DNA from: Symbiodinium microadriaticum | Taxonomy: Eukaryota; Sar; Dinophyceae; Suessiales; Symbiodiniaceae | DNA length: 64,000 nt | Assembly: GCA_001939145.1 (NCBI GenBank) | Contig: LSRX01001196.1 | Coordinates: forward strand, 97,971 to 161,970 | Direction: 5' to 3' | Shown here: piece by piece, positions 1-10,353 of the stretch | Layout of the letters: each line of letters starts with the position of its first letter | Position numbering within the stretch: position 1 is the first letter of the stretch | Translations under genes and position numbers: made by a program | The notes under the pieces: generated by a model | Told to the model about the DNA's origin: nothing | The model's input: only the letters and a program-made list of their open reading frames with translations | Databases searched by the model: none

Positions 1-449
1 ACTGCTGATGATGACAAAAATCCTGTATTAAGCACCATTGGGCGTGGAGAACCGGCCATGCCCATTAGGACGGCGACATTGATGACGATGGCATTGAGGG
101 CCCGGATCGTCCCAAGCATGCTCAACACATCCATGGATTTGGCATGGATCGTCAAGGACTGGACCCTCAACATCGGATCCACGTTAGAGGTGGCTTTGGC
201 GGATATGACGTTGACTCAATGTCGATTTCCGACCATTGAGAACCAGGGCACATTGTCCAAACTATGGACATGGGTTGCATTGCCCTTTAGTTGGGCACTT
301 AAGATTGCGACTGGAACGCCGATGTCCCCTTAGGGCGCATGTATCTAATTACGTGGTATATGTGCTGGGTACCCATAATAAGGAATATACCATAATTCCC
401 ATAGTTAAGGGTCCTTAACGTAAGGCAGGATTTATATAGTCAACCGTAC
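1..449. repeat. MITE-like family C, copy 1, split by an insertion
   Basis: Bases 1-31 look like one terminal inverted repeat of family C (GCTGATGATG...AATCCTGTATTA), and 367-449 match the interior and other end of the family (CCATAATAAGGAATATACC ... GCAGGATTTATATAGTCAACCGTA). The layout follows the copy at 29699-29812. About 330 bases between the two halves are unrelated, so this copy appears to have taken an insertion. The left end lies at the window edge, so the outer boundary is not certain. Confidence 0.5.
35..366. other. Insert within MITE C1, no recognised gene
   Basis: This stretch interrupts a family C inverted-repeat element. It holds two short overlapping ORFs of 91 and 60 codons with no recognisable motif and unremarkable codon use. 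I read them as chance ORFs. Confidence 0.3.
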
Positions 450-596
450 GTACTTTGGCCCTGAAGTACCTAGACAGGTACTTTAAGGCTAGATCAGATA
501 GGATTTGGGTACCTGGACCCTTAGGGTTTATAGGGATTAGTCCAGGGGCATTTTCAGGTGGGTAGTTACCGTTACAGGAGCTTTACTCCCCACCTG
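450..596. other. AT-rich spacer with short palindromes
   Basis: No coding signal. A short inverted repeat CAGGTGGG ... CCCACCTG (about 555-596) directly precedes MITE B1. Words such as GTACTTTGGCC recall family G interiors. Confidence 0.3.
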
Positions 597-719
597 TACT
601 TAAAGGTTCATGGGACTTAGTAAGTACAGTTATAAGTACCTTCATTGGGCTAGAAATGATTATAAGTATTGCTACCTGAGTTTTAACCCTAGTGACTAAG
701 TCCCATGAACCTCCAAGTA
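597..719. repeat. MITE-like family B, copy 1
   Basis: Inverted-repeat element of about 123 bp. The left end reads TACTTAAAGGTTCATGGGAC and the right end is close to its reverse complement (GTCCCATGAACCTCCAAGTA). The same termini recur at 4314, 31463, 40256 and 43564, with a divergent member at 42191. No ORF inside. Confidence 0.85.
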
Positions 720-1345
720 GTTTCCTTTAAATTAAGGTTTGGAGGTGTAGGAGTCGAGGGTTGCTAAAGATTTAGGGCTTCGGGATTTGGGGATTAGGAG
801 TTTAGGGTTCATGGGGCTCCGGGTTTAGGCTTCAGGGTTTCGTAATCGTGTTTCAGGGCTCGGGATGTAGGATTGGGGTTTATAATTAGTGTTTAGGTTT
901 TAGCAATTTAGTTTCTGGGGTTTGGAGGTCAAAGTTGAGGGACTAGGTGATTACCCAAGGGGTCCAAAGTACCTATATAGTAGAATGTAGAGAATTCTAT
1001 ATTAGGAAGTACGATTATGATTTGGGGGCGTATGCCCCATAACAGTATCTAGGACCCTTTGGGTTAGGGCTTTTAGAGCTTAGGGTTTTGCGGTTCAGGG
1101 CTCTAAACCCCAAACGGCCAAACCCCCAAACCCCGGTACTTTGTGGCTTCACTGCGTGGGGCTTATCTTGACAAAGCCTAGTAGCAGACTTTTTTGGGGT
1201 GATAAGGGTTTAGGGATTAGGGTTTAGGGGTTTAGGGTTCAAGGTTTAGGGTTTGTTGTAAGGCTGCATTCCCGTCAAGTAGACAAAGACCTGCAGAACC
1301 AAGTCGTCCCAGACAGGAAAAACCGAAGCCGGCCCCAGACAATGC
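720..1345. repeat. Degenerate telomere-like TTTAGGG tract
   Basis: No gene seen. The tract is dominated by degenerate TTTAGGG words on the plus strand (for example 780-930 and 1201-1254), with a few CCCTAAA words around 1100. Between them are AT-rich bits resembling MITE interiors (960-1050). Confidence 0.6.
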
Positions 1346-1347
1346 TA

Positions 1348-1443
1348 CCCAGACAACCCCATACCCCTTAATTAAGGAATATAAGGCCGTATTATTATGA
1401 TTTAAGGTATATTCCTCAATTAAGGGGTACTGGGCTCTCTGGC
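1348..1443. repeat. MITE-like family A, copy 1
   Basis: Inverted-repeat element with termini of type CCCAGAGAACCCAATACCCC, here slightly diverged (CCCAGACAACCCCATACCCC at left, reverse complement at right). It is flanked by TA at 1346-1347 and 1444-1445, consistent with a TA target-site duplication. The interior contains the family hallmark TTAATTAAGGAATATA. Confidence 0.85.
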
Positions 1444-1445
1444 TA

Positions 1446-2366
1446 GGAGGGTTCTTTCGCCCAGGAGCGCGAGAGACGAAAGCGCTCGGAGGACCCCGAG
1501 ACGGTTTAGGGTTTCGGGTTTAGGGTTGGTTGTGAACTGCCCAACAATCCGCACCTTTTCTCGAGTACCTCAGCGCAGCGTTCTGGGCATTGAGCGTAAG
1601 GTTTCAGGGTTTGCCGGTGTAAGCCTTTACGATTGGGCTAGCCATAGAGATGAAGGCCCATACACATTTGCAAGGTATATACCAGGACCCGCCAAGTACC
1701 CTCAAAATAGGGGTATATGGTCCCAAATTAAGGGCATTTAGGCACTGCCTGGTAGCGGCAGCATCCACCAGACACTACACGAAGGAGTCAAATTGAAAAA
1801 TGCTGTCGGGAATCCAAAGAGGATAACAAGAAGAACCATCGACGGTCTGCAGAAGCACTGGACACCGCGCGGAGCGTGGGGGCCGGGGGGCCGGGGGGTG
1901 TGTCGGTAAAATAGGGCAAATCTTCCTGAGACCTTTCAGATTGCATTCTAACCCACCGACAACGATACACGCGGATTAACGCGGCGCACAATTTTGGCCA
2001 ATTTGTGCGTGTGTGTGTGTGTGTGTCCTCCGGAAATGGAACCACGGCATCCGATGGACTTCCCAGTGCCAAGTCGCCATGCGGGGAGTATCCAGGGGGC
2101 ATCACCAGTGATGCCATCATGTACAGCGTTTAGGGTTTAGGGTTCTTCATGTCGATCGGTATCCCAGCGACAGAGTGCACGGATGGATCGGCAGCGTCCG
2201 CCAAGTGACTTGTGCTCCCCTGCTTTCAGTAACCCCGAGGGTAGTATGTGGGTTGAGAAGTCCACCTCGGTCCAATCAACGCATGTTTTCGTCCATATGA
2301 TGCTTTGTCCTCACAGGCGTCGTGAGACTTTACCTGACCGCAACCGCAACTACCCCTAAAAATCCA
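1446..2366. other. Intergenic, no supported gene
   Basis: Contains telomere-like words, a (GT)n microsatellite near 2005-2025, and ORFs of 71 codons (1526, plus) and 110 codons (1788-2120, minus). The minus ORF crosses the GT tract and has no motif. I do not support a gene here. Confidence 0.4.
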
Positions 2367-2480
2367 CCCAGGGACTCCAATATCCCTTAATTATAAGGAA
2401 TATACCTTAAATCATCATAGGGACCCTGATAAGATTTAAGATATATTCCTTAAGTAAGGGATATTGGAGTCTCTGGGCAG
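2367..2480. repeat. MITE-like family A, copy 2
   Basis: Termini CCCAGGGACTCCAATATCCC and its near reverse complement, with the family interior TATAAGGAATATACCTTAAA. The flanks are CA on both sides instead of TA, so the duplication is weaker here. The inner arms pair over more than 35 bp. Confidence 0.85.
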
Positions 2481-3100
2481 GTAAAGCTTGGCCTCGTTTT
2501 AGCCAGGATCGCTGCTTGCAGCTGGAGCTGAACGAGAGGCCCGCGGATCGGGTCGCTTGGGGTTAGGAGCCGGTGTAGGGCTTTTGGGTTTAGGGAGCTT
2601 GGGGCGGGTTTATGGCTTTTGGGTTTAGGGAGCTTGGGGTTGGGGGTGGAATCAGCAAATTACGTTCGGAGACCCTGCCCGAGTTTCAAGGAAAGGAGGG
2701 TTTAGGGCTTGAAGGTGGCATAGGGGATTTAGGGTTTAGAAGAAAGGGGTTTAAGGGGTTTAGGCGGTTTAGGGTTTAGACGTTTGGGGTTAAATGGTTG
2801 TTTTGTGCCCTTGTGCGGTTGTCACGGTTGTCCTGCTCGAAACCCTGCTTGCGACCGACTCATTGCAAGTATTGCAAGTCCTCTTATGCTCTGACTGAGT
2901 GCTTCTTCTCATCAGGAATTAAAAAGCAGTCAGTACAGTAGAGTTACGGTCTGAGTTAGAGTCTAAAGCGATTCCGGAAGGGCTGCCCCATGATTCAGTT
3001 TATGTGGGGCTCTTCTAAAGTCTGTGCTGCTTTCGGAAACCCGGATTATTGGGGGGGATGCAGATCTGAACTTCTCTGGCACTTTTTAGCCATAAGCCTA
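2481..3100. other. Intergenic, telomere-like words only
   Basis: Scattered TTTAGGG variants (2570-2800) and unique sequence. No ORF of note. Confidence 0.4.
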
Positions 3101-3108
3101 AAACCTTA

Positions 3109-3196
3109 CCCTTAGCATCAAAATAGCCCAAAAGCCTTATATAATAGGGTCTTTGGGCCCAAAAGCCTTAAAATATAAGTCCCTTGATGCTAAGGG
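3109..3196. repeat. MITE-like family D, copy 1
   Basis: Inverted-repeat element of 88 bp with termini CCCTTAGCATCAA ... TTGATGCTAAGGG. TTA lies directly on both sides (3106-3108 and 3197-3199), a 3-bp target-site duplication as expected for PIF/Harbinger-type (Tourist) MITEs. A second copy at 22893-22963 shows the same flanks. Confidence 0.85.
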
Positions 3197-3623
3197 TTAA
3201 ACACTCCTAAACCCCGTCGCCCTTTGAGGCACGACGAGTCGCGGTACGTCCCCCTCCGCGTGCAAATTGCTCGACTGATTGAGCAAGGGACGCTCCCCCA
3301 GGACTGACCCCACGATCCCGAACATCTTTTGGGGGTCCCTTTAAAGCTCCTATAATAGGGACTATATAGTTTTATATTATGGTTCTAGAATGTGGTCCTG
3401 TAATATGGAAGCCAAAATATTATTTTGGGGGTTGTTCCCTCTTATGATTATACCTAAACCCTAAACACGAAACCCTAAATCCCAAACCTTACCATAGAGG
3501 AGTCCGAAAGCCTACACAAACTATTAAGGCCTCTACGGCTCTTTTAGCCCGATTTTGTTTATGGGTTCTGTTGGGGGAGGGGGTTGGTTTCGGAGTTCGG
3601 AGTTTTAGGCTCTCCGGGGTTCA

Positions 3624-3651
3624 GCCCTAAACCCTAAACCCTAAACCCTAA
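3624..3651 (-). repeat. Telomere-like CCCTAAA array
   Basis: Four uninterrupted CCCTAAA units on the plus strand, opposite in orientation to the TTTAGGG array that follows at 3752. Confidence 0.9.
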
Positions 3652-3751
3652 TAGAGCTCTGCATTTTTGTGTGCTTCTTTTTGTTTTTTGACGGGGGCTC
3701 ATGGGACCTCGGATTTAGGTTTCAGCCTGGATTAGAGTTGCGGGTGTAGGG

Positions 3752-3926
3752 ACGGTTTAGGGTTTAAGGGTTTAGGGTTTAGGGTTTAGGGGTTTGGGGT
3801 TTAGGGTTTAGGGTTTAGGGGTTTGGGATTTAGGGTCTTAGGGTTTAGGGTTTAGGGTTTAGGGTTTAGGGGTTTGGGGTTTAGGGTTTAGGGTTTAGGG
3901 GTTTGGGATTTAGGGTTTAGGGTGGT
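3752..3926 (+). repeat. Telomere-like TTTAGGG array with higher-order repeat
   Basis: About 175 bp of TTTAGGG units with GTTTGGG variants. The pattern of perfect and variant units repeats itself (compare 3766-3840 with 3850-3920), so a block of roughly 70-80 bp has been duplicated in tandem. It is interstitial: unique DNA lies on both sides. Confidence 0.9.
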
Positions 3927-4313
3927 TTCAGGACTGCAGGGTTGAGGATATATATGCGTTGGAAGTACGTGCTCCAACTGGCGCTGAAACCTTAAGCCTC
4001 ACAACCGGGGAACCCTGTCTTGAGAGGCCCTGCCTGAAGGAAATTTTGAGTCCCCTCGTCTCTCTGATTAGACCCTATATACCATAGATCCAGACCGCAT
4101 CCGTAGCTGACACTTTACTGCTAAGGTACTTTGTTGGAAGCATCAGATCTGAGAGTAGAAGGGCAAGATATGTCAGACATATCGTGGGCATTGCTAGCAT
4201 TTAACCTGGTCCAGGGCAGACTACCAAGCACGCTGCGGATGATCAGCCAAAATCGAAACCCTATAAATAATAAACTCTAGACTCTAAACCCAACACCCAC
4301 CGCCCTAGAACCC

Positions 4314-4437
4314 TACTTAAAGGTTCATGGGACTTAGTAACTGGGGTTATAAATAAGGTAACTATGCTTACAATTACTTGTAATCGAAATTAAGGTGTTT
4401 ATAACTGTACTTGCTAAGTCCCATGAACCTCCAAGTA
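4314..4437. repeat. MITE-like family B, copy 2
   Basis: Termini TACTTAAAGGTTCATGGGAC and GTCCCATGAACCTCCAAGTA, about 124 bp. The interior TTATAAATAAGGTAACTAT is shared with copy 4 at 40256. Confidence 0.9.
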
Positions 4438-4530
4438 ACCTCTTAACGCTAAGCCCAATGCAACCCATGAGACCCTGCACCCTACGTCTCCAACTTGGTT
4501 CCGAGGCCCGGAACTCCAAATCCTAAAGCA

Positions 4531-4642
4531 CTTAGGGATTTAGGCTTTAGCGGTTTAGGGTTTAGGGATTTAGGGGTTTAGGGTTTAGGATTTAGGCTTT
4601 AGCGGTGTAGGGTTTAGGGATTTGGGGATTTAGGGGTTTAGG
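4531..4642 (+). repeat. Telomere-like TTTAGGG array, degenerate
   Basis: TTTAGGG units with GATTTAGG and TTTAGCGG variants, again repeated as a block. No gene. Confidence 0.75.
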
Positions 4643-4807
4643 TCGGAATCGCGGCAACCTCAAGACTAAAGGCACATCATGCCTGTCATCCCAGAAATGG
4701 AAACTCCAACCCCCGAGTCTGCCGTCGAGCCCATGGCTTTGTCTTCCGGTGTGGGCATGGGGGGGTTTGGAGGAAATCAGATTTAGTTTCCACGATTTTA
4801 GACTTAA

Positions 4808-4919
4808 CCCTAAGGTTCCATGTTCCCAAATAGCATGTACTGTGGTCCCAAAGTACCTACATAGGGACTACTACTTTAAGGCCAAAGTATATACTATTTG
4901 GGTACGTGGAATCTTAGGG
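4808..4919. repeat. MITE-like family G, copy 1
   Basis: Termini CCCTAAGGTTCCATGTTCCC and, reversed, CCCTAAGATTCCACGTACCC. TAA flanks both ends (4805-4807 and 4920-4922), giving a 3-bp target duplication. The second copy at 21896 has the same flanks and interior (TTTAAGGCCAAAGTATATAC-type words). Confidence 0.85.
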
Positions 4920-5102
4920 TAAGATTCGACCCCAAACCTTTCAACATCTTTCAACCATACAAAGTCATTTGCACGACCCGTTGAAAGCCCCCACAAGGAT
5001 CTCTTTGGTAAGAACTCTATGAGGACCGCAAAAAAATCCAGAGCCGAATTTGTTGTGGAAGCTTGATGGAAGCTATGGGAGGCCCCAAGGCCCAGAAACA
5101 GT

Positions 5103-5200
5103 AGGGTTTAGGACCGTTTAGGGTTTGGGGGTTTAGAGATTTAGGGCTTAAGGGTTTAGGGGTTTAGGGGTTTCGGGTTTAGGGTTTGGGGTTTGGGGGA
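5103..5200 (+). repeat. Telomere-like TTTAGGG array, degenerate
   Basis: Run of TTTAGGG and TTTGGGG variants between unique segments. No gene. Confidence 0.7.
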
Positions 5201-5298
5201 TTTCGCCACACCTCGAGTGTAGATCCCAACTTTTCCTCCAGGATTGGAACGCCAGCAGCCCGAATTGAATCAGCCTGCATCAGCAGTTCTTCTCCCTG

Positions 5299-5533
5299 GT
5301 TCTTAGTAGGGGATGGGGGAATGGATCCCCATGATAGTCCCTTAAGGTCCCCTAAACCCTAAACCCTATAGTAGTCCCAAAAACCCATTCCTCCATTCCC
5401 TACTAAGAACCCTAAACCCTAAACCCCCAACACCCCAAAACCTTAAAACCCTATTATAGATCTCTTACAGCCTTTTACGGGACCCTTAAAGGAACCCAAA
5501 AAAACCCATACCTCCATTCCCTACTAAGAACCC
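5299..5533. repeat. MITE-like family I, one full copy plus a second right end
   Basis: GGTTCTTAGTAGGGGATGG at 5299 pairs with CCATTCCCTACTAAGAACC ending at 5412. A second right end, CCATTCCCTACTAAGAACCC, sits at 5514-5533, so this is a full element followed by a duplicated or truncated copy. CCCTAAA units lie inside it. Confidence 0.65.
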
Positions 5534-5604
5534 GTCACTCTTCGTTGCTGCGGAGAATCCGAGTTTCGGATCACCTCGAGTGCTTGGCTTTCGGGCGTAT
5601 GCTT

Positions 5605-5750
5605 TTGGGTTTTGGGTTTAGAGGTTTAGAGGTTTAGGGGTTTAGAGGTTTAGGGGTTTAGGGGTTTAGAGGTTTAGGGGTTTAGGGGTTTAGGGGTTTA
5701 GGGGTTTAGGGTTTAGGGTTTGGGGGTTTAGGGTTTATAGGGTTTAGGCT
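5605..5750 (+). repeat. Telomere-like TTTAGGG array
   Basis: About 20 units of GGTTTAG(A/G)GG-type repeats with 7- and 8-bp spacing mixed. Interstitial. Confidence 0.9.
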
Positions 5751-6041
5751 CCTGACATGTCAGAAGCTTTAGAATCCGAAAGCCGTAGTCCCCGCAAGCC
5801 CCGAAGCCCTGGACAGAAGTAGCCTCGCGACTCAATCACACCCCAGACCTAAACACCTGAACCTCCGACAGAGACGCCTGTCCCTACCTGTCCATGTACC
5901 CAGCTAGTAATAATGTACTTTGGCCCGAAAGCATGTACCTATACACATACAAGGACTTCTTTAATTAAGGCCTACCTGGACAACCTTAGCCTATCCGAAT
6001 TATAGGTGGTTTGGGAAAAAATGGTTATAGTCCTTAAGACC

Positions 6042-6094
6042 CAAAAAAGCGTAATATAGCGCTAATTGGCTTTATTACGTTTTTTGGCTTTGGG
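6042..6094. repeat. Short palindromic element
   Basis: CCAAAAAAGCGTAATA pairs with TATTACGTTTTTTGG around a centre of about 20 bp. A single copy was noticed in the window. Confidence 0.5.
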
Positions 6095-6170
6095 GGGTGT
6101 TCTTTATATAGTTCTTATCCGGACGAGAGCAGTATAAGATCGCTCATCTATGAGGATTTAGGGGGTTTAT

Positions 6171-7660
6171 TTGGGTACATATATATGTGATCTATTTACT
6201 GCATATACTTACTCTAGGGTGGGGTGGGGTGACTGCACGACCGCACGTGCAGCTGTTGAGCATCTGAATGTGTGGGCCCTTTTGGGCCTTGCTTCGACCA
6301 AAGGTGCGCCCCCCCCTTGCTCGCATCAGGAGCATGTGCATCAAGTACTGCTGCATGCTTTCAGCAGAATTCTGCCGCTGATCGCTGATCGATTCGAGTG
6401 CTCAAGTTCATTTGTGTCATTCCTGTTTCGACGATGGCAGCCAACATGTTGGTCTCGTGCTCTCTCGAGAGCCTGACCCTAGCTTTTCAAGCAGGACATT
6501 ATTGTGGATGAAGTCACATAGGCAACCCAAGAATGCTCCCAAATTCATCTCCGGAGGACTTATCCAGATGCCGGATTCTTTCTGGAATGCCTCTGCGGAG
6601 GCTCTTTATTCTGGAGAGGCACCCTGTCTGAACGATATATCAGAGCAGCATGTGCATTCGATATCAATATATGTTGCATCTGTTTTTCAGGCACCGCACC
6701 CCGACAAGATGCTCCATGATATTATCATGAATATCAAGCACAACGGCATCTGCAAACATTTCATGGACATATTGTCCAGTGGAGGCGAGACATGAGTTAT
6801 AGGGGTCTTGCATGATCGCACTTCGCTTTTTCGGCTGCTGCAGGCAAGCTGGTGTTCGACAGCCGGCCACCTGCCGTATGATGCATTGATCCATGATGAG
6901 CTATGGCATGGGGTTTTATGGAGGATCTGTGGCGGCAGGGACTCCGGATGTGCCGTTGGACAACATACAGTACAGTTGCTCTTTCAATGGAAGACTGTAT
7001 GGCACCATGCGGGGCTCGAGGGGAAAATCTAGCCAGTGCGCACGGTCTGCTCATTAACAATTAGCTTGCCTATGGCTTGTGTATGAACTGTCGCAGGTCT
7101 TGGTTATCAACACCATGGTGATTCAGTGAAGGCCTGTTTGGGCTTGGGTATCCTTCACCATAGGGCTAGCTTGCATATTGATGCATGATGATAACTCCCT
7201 TTTGATGTCTTGCCTCGGAGGATTTTCTCGAATGGCAGGCTGGAGGCGCGGTCCTTGAGAATGGTGGGTTTGCTTATAATTATGTAGATCCGGAGGCTGT
7301 GGATCTTCTACTTCTTCAGCATCTTCATTTGTTTCCGTGATCGAGCTGGGCTTGGGGCCTGGATTGCCGACAGATTTCGAAATGTCTTTTGCAATTGGCT
7401 TCGCTTAGGCCTTCGACACGTCGATTTTGGACAAGAGGCCACTTCAGTGCTTCCGGTTTGTTCAATTCTATGGTGGTTTCTGCCCATATCCTACAGGCCT
7501 CTGTGGTGCAACAGGGCAAGGCCTCATCTGCCCTAGGCTCAGGCTTGCACACCTTTTTGAGTTGAAGATGTGCCGAGCTATCGCTTGTATTGCTTGCACA
7601 CCTCTACTTTCCGAACCTATTCTGATCCGAAGGGGGCTCAGGTATACACGAATTTTAAGG
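6171..7660 (+). other. Possible exons of unidentified gene; unresolved
   Basis: Composition changes here: the telomere-like words stop and coding-like stretches begin. Open segments include 6412-6795 (127 codons, crossing a possible acceptor TTTTTCAG before 6691), 6808-7032 and about 7215-7330. No family was recognised and no consistent splicing solution was found. This could be the 5' part of the large gene that begins at 7686, a separate decayed gene, or untranslated leader. Confidence 0.25.
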
Positions 7661-7685
7661 CGTGCAGGGACTGAGGAACCCAGCC

Positions 7686-8695
7686 ATGGCCGATCCTGAA
7701 CCTGAAGTCACAGGACCTACATTGCGTGTGAGGCGCCAGGCGGCTCAGCAATGGCCTGCACAGGGTGCCTTAGCTACGGCGTGGGAACAATCCATCGAAA
7801 TCAGACAGCTGTTTCGAGACAACAAAGCGCATCTTACTAAGTGGCCGAGTGCAGAACTGGTTGGTGCAACAAGTCTCAGAGCACTTGCTCTGAATGTTCC
7901 GGTGGTGCAGATCGCTCTTGCTGTGTGGTGTGGGAACTCTGAGACTCCCAAGACGATGGCAATCGATTGGTTAAAGCAGGAGGCTAGCTTTTGCAATCCA
8001 CTCTCTAGCTCAAGAAGTGCTTACTATGATGCCACCCTACAAAACCTCAAAGCCCTTAACATCCTTAACCCCTATATGCCCCGGGCCTGAACCCTCTCAA
8101 GCTCCTAAAAAGATAATTCCCCTGCTTCAGGTTTTGGCCCTCCACAACTTGCTCCAACCCGGTGTTACGAGCCGCTCAGTGGCGGTCTACGTGGACGCCT
8201 GGGGTGTCAAGCGACTGTCTAGCTTGGCAATGAGGCGATGGAAGGCTCCGATTGCAGCTTGCAGAGATCCCCGGCACCAGTCTGTCCAGCTTGTTACATC
8301 GCATATTATTGTGTCGATTTTTCAAGATTCGAGCTCAGGACCGAAGCCTGCATGTTCTCTTCGATGTCATGACAGAGGCTTGGGGTGAAGCTGCTGAGGA
8401 CGGCTACGATGGAGCTGATGATGATGGTGGTGCCGAGGGTGCCAGTGCCGAGGACTCGGCAATGATGAATGGTGATGATGCTACAGCTGAGGATGGGCAT
8501 GATGATGTCCTGACGGCCGGGGCCGAAGCTCGGGGGATTGGTGATATTTTCGAGGTCTGCGAGGACACCGGCAGGTCTGGAGATGCAGCCGAGCATCATG
8601 ATACGCCACCAACATCTGCAGCAGCAGCAGAAGAATTTCTGAAGCAACGAATCCTGGAGCTTCAGAAGCTCGGGCTTCACACGTTTATAGGAGAT
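7686..8695 (+). CDS. Large gene, exons 1-3: N-terminal helical region and acidic linker
   Basis: Likely start is the ATG at 7686 (context AGCCATGGCC). An AG at 7666-7667, 18 bases upstream of it, could be a spliced-leader acceptor. Exon 1 (7686-8051) reads MADPEPEVTGPTLRV and onward. It joins through a 79-nt GC-AG intron to exon 2 (8131-8244, ...LLQPGVTSRSVAVYVDAWGV...), then through a 94-nt GC-AG intron to exon 3 (8339-8695, DRSLHVLFDVMTEAWGE followed by an Asp/Glu/Ala-rich stretch). The joins keep frame and leave sensible protein across each boundary. The helical N-terminus resembles uncharacterised dinoflagellate proteins; I know no function for it. Exon 3 ends at GAT|GTGTGT inside a short GT repeat. 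Confidence 0.6.
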
Positions 8696-8988
8696 GTGTG
8701 TGTGTGTGCATAAATCATGTTAAACTTGTGCACTCTGATGAACTCTCTTGGTCTGGGAAGTTTTCTGGTGTGAACTGAGGAGGGACTTGGATGAGCGCCG
8801 AGGTCGACGCTTGGGTGGCTGCTTCATTGCATATAATGCATGCGATTCGAGTCAGTGTGTAGAGTATACTTTAGTATGATATATTGATGATTTGGCTTGC
8901 CATCCGAGATTTCAACAATGTCGACACCGTGCCCCACAATATCATGGCAGCGCCTGACATCATGGATATCCCCCTCTTCCAAATTCAG
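8696..8988 (+). other. Intron 3 of the large gene
   Basis: 293-nt GT-AG intron. Its donor lies in GTGTGTGTGT and its acceptor is AAATTCAG|GTTATC. Unlike most other introns of this gene it lacks clear CCCTAAA words. Confidence 0.5.
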
Positions 8989-9297
8989 GTTATCAGTGAT
9001 GATGAGAGTGAATTGGAAGAAGCTGATGATAATGGCACCCGGCCCTACAGCCCCAGTGATTTGCCAATGGTCAGTGATCTAGATGAGTCTGCCGAGAATG
9101 ACAAGACGGACCCGGCTGAGAACATCATTAGCGCACCTGAAGCTCCAACTCGAAGCCCCGAAGCCATCACTGATGCTGCTGAAGTGCCAGAAGCTGAAAA
9201 GGAGCCCAGCACATCGGCCAGAGATGCAGCAGGTATGGCCCCCAACGAGGCCGAAGGTGATGAGGATGACGATGCCTTTGATGTTGCCAACTTCCAG
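8989..9297 (+). CDS. Large gene, exon 4: acidic linker
   Basis: Exon of 103 codons (VISDDESELEEADDNG...DVANFQ), very rich in Asp, Glu, Pro, Ser and Ala and presumably disordered. It starts after a CAG acceptor and ends at a GC donor (CAG|GCTCAT), joining in frame to exon 5. The ORF that reads through to a stop at 9316 is intron sequence beyond the donor. Confidence 0.6.
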
Positions 9298-9416
9298 GCT
9301 CATGCTACCATACCTTAATATAATAACTTAGTCTAAACCTTAAGCCCTGAAACCTAAACCCCAAAATATCCCATAGGTTGGTTTACTCAGATCCCTTGTG
9401 TTATTTTGTTGGCCAG

Positions 9417-10353
9417 GGCAACCCCTGCCGGTTGGAGCAAGCTGAGAGAGTGCTAGCCGAAGAGGAAATGGGTGGAAAGAAAAAGCCGGGACGCCCCAAG
9501 ACTCGGGGCCGTGGCCGCGGCCGTGGCCGCGGTCGCGGTCGTGGCAGGGGTCAGGCAGGTCCTGAGACCCCAAGTCCGAAAGCTAAGTCTTCAAAGACTG
9601 TGGCGGCTGATGGTGAAGATGAAGGAGATGAGCTGGAGACCCCCCCCAAATCAGAAGCCCCAACAAAGAAGACCAAAGCCGACAAGACGGAGACTGGGAA
9701 GAAAGCCTCCCCCGCAAAGGGCCCAAAAGCTTCCCCCAAGAAGGCCCCCAAGGCCAAGGCAAGCCCCAAAAAGGCTCCGGCCGCGAAAGCATCGGCCAAA
9801 ACGAAGGCCAAGGCAAAAGCAAAGGCGAAGTCGGGTGCACCGAAGGAGCATGAGCCAGTGGAGGAGCAGGAGGAGAACCAGGAGCCGGATGGAGAGGGTC
9901 GCAAAAGAAAGCGGCATTCGGAGGACGAGAAAAGCTTTGCTAGGAGAGCCCGCCCGACATCCGAAGACTCGCTCAACCAGTGGCTTGCCATCCGCGATGC
10001 CTATCGTGCTCACCTCGAAGTGCGCTTTGGGGCCTCCCACCAGGAACTTGTATATTTATCGGCATTTGTAAAACCTATAACCTCGTTTAGGGTTTAGGGG
10101 TTTGGGGTTTAGGGTTTGGGGTTTAGGGTTTAGGGCTTTAGGGTTGGGGTTTATATTATTATACCTGATTATATACACCTCATATAAACCCTAACCCTAA
10201 GCCCCAAACCCTAAACCCTAAACCCTAATACCCTACAGTAAGTGATCCATCCCTCTACTCTTCGGCAGGATCAGTTTTGGATGAGTGTCAAGTCCAAGTT
10301 GCCGAAGAAGAGCAGCATGGAGACGTACCGCAAGATCTCGCTGAAGGCTGCAC
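9417..10353 (+). CDS. Large gene, exons 5-6: RG-rich and H1-like basic tail plus conserved module
   Basis: Exon 5 (9417-10049) begins GNPCRLEQAERVLAEEEM. It then has an AT-hook-like KKPGRPKTRGRGRGRGRG tract (GRP core followed by about nine RG dipeptides) and a Lys/Ala/Pro-rich region built of KASPKKAPKAKA-type repeats, like a histone H1 tail. A nuclear-localisation-like GRKRKRHSEDE follows, then the module KSFARRARPTSEDSLNQWLAIRDAY. Exon 6 (10269-10353) continues DQFWMSVKSKLPKKSSMETY and ends at a consensus GTGAGT donor. The module after FARR resembles a repeated dinoflagellate domain of unknown function. The tail suggests nucleic-acid binding; this is inference from composition. Confidence 0.65.
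10050..10268 (+). repeat. Intron 5: inverted pair of telomere-like arrays
   Basis: 219-nt intron (CTT|GTATAT ... CGGCAG|GATCAG). It holds a TTTAGGG array at about 10084-10150, a short AT-rich loop, then a CCCTAAA array at about 10175-10232. The two arrays can pair into a long hairpin, with the CCCTAAA arm on the acceptor side. Confidence 0.75.

Noticed and set aside
9472-10071. ORFs in the other frames over the RG- and KAP-rich exon
   Set aside because: Shadow frames of low-complexity GC-rich coding DNA; only the frame that splices to neighbours on both sides is supported.
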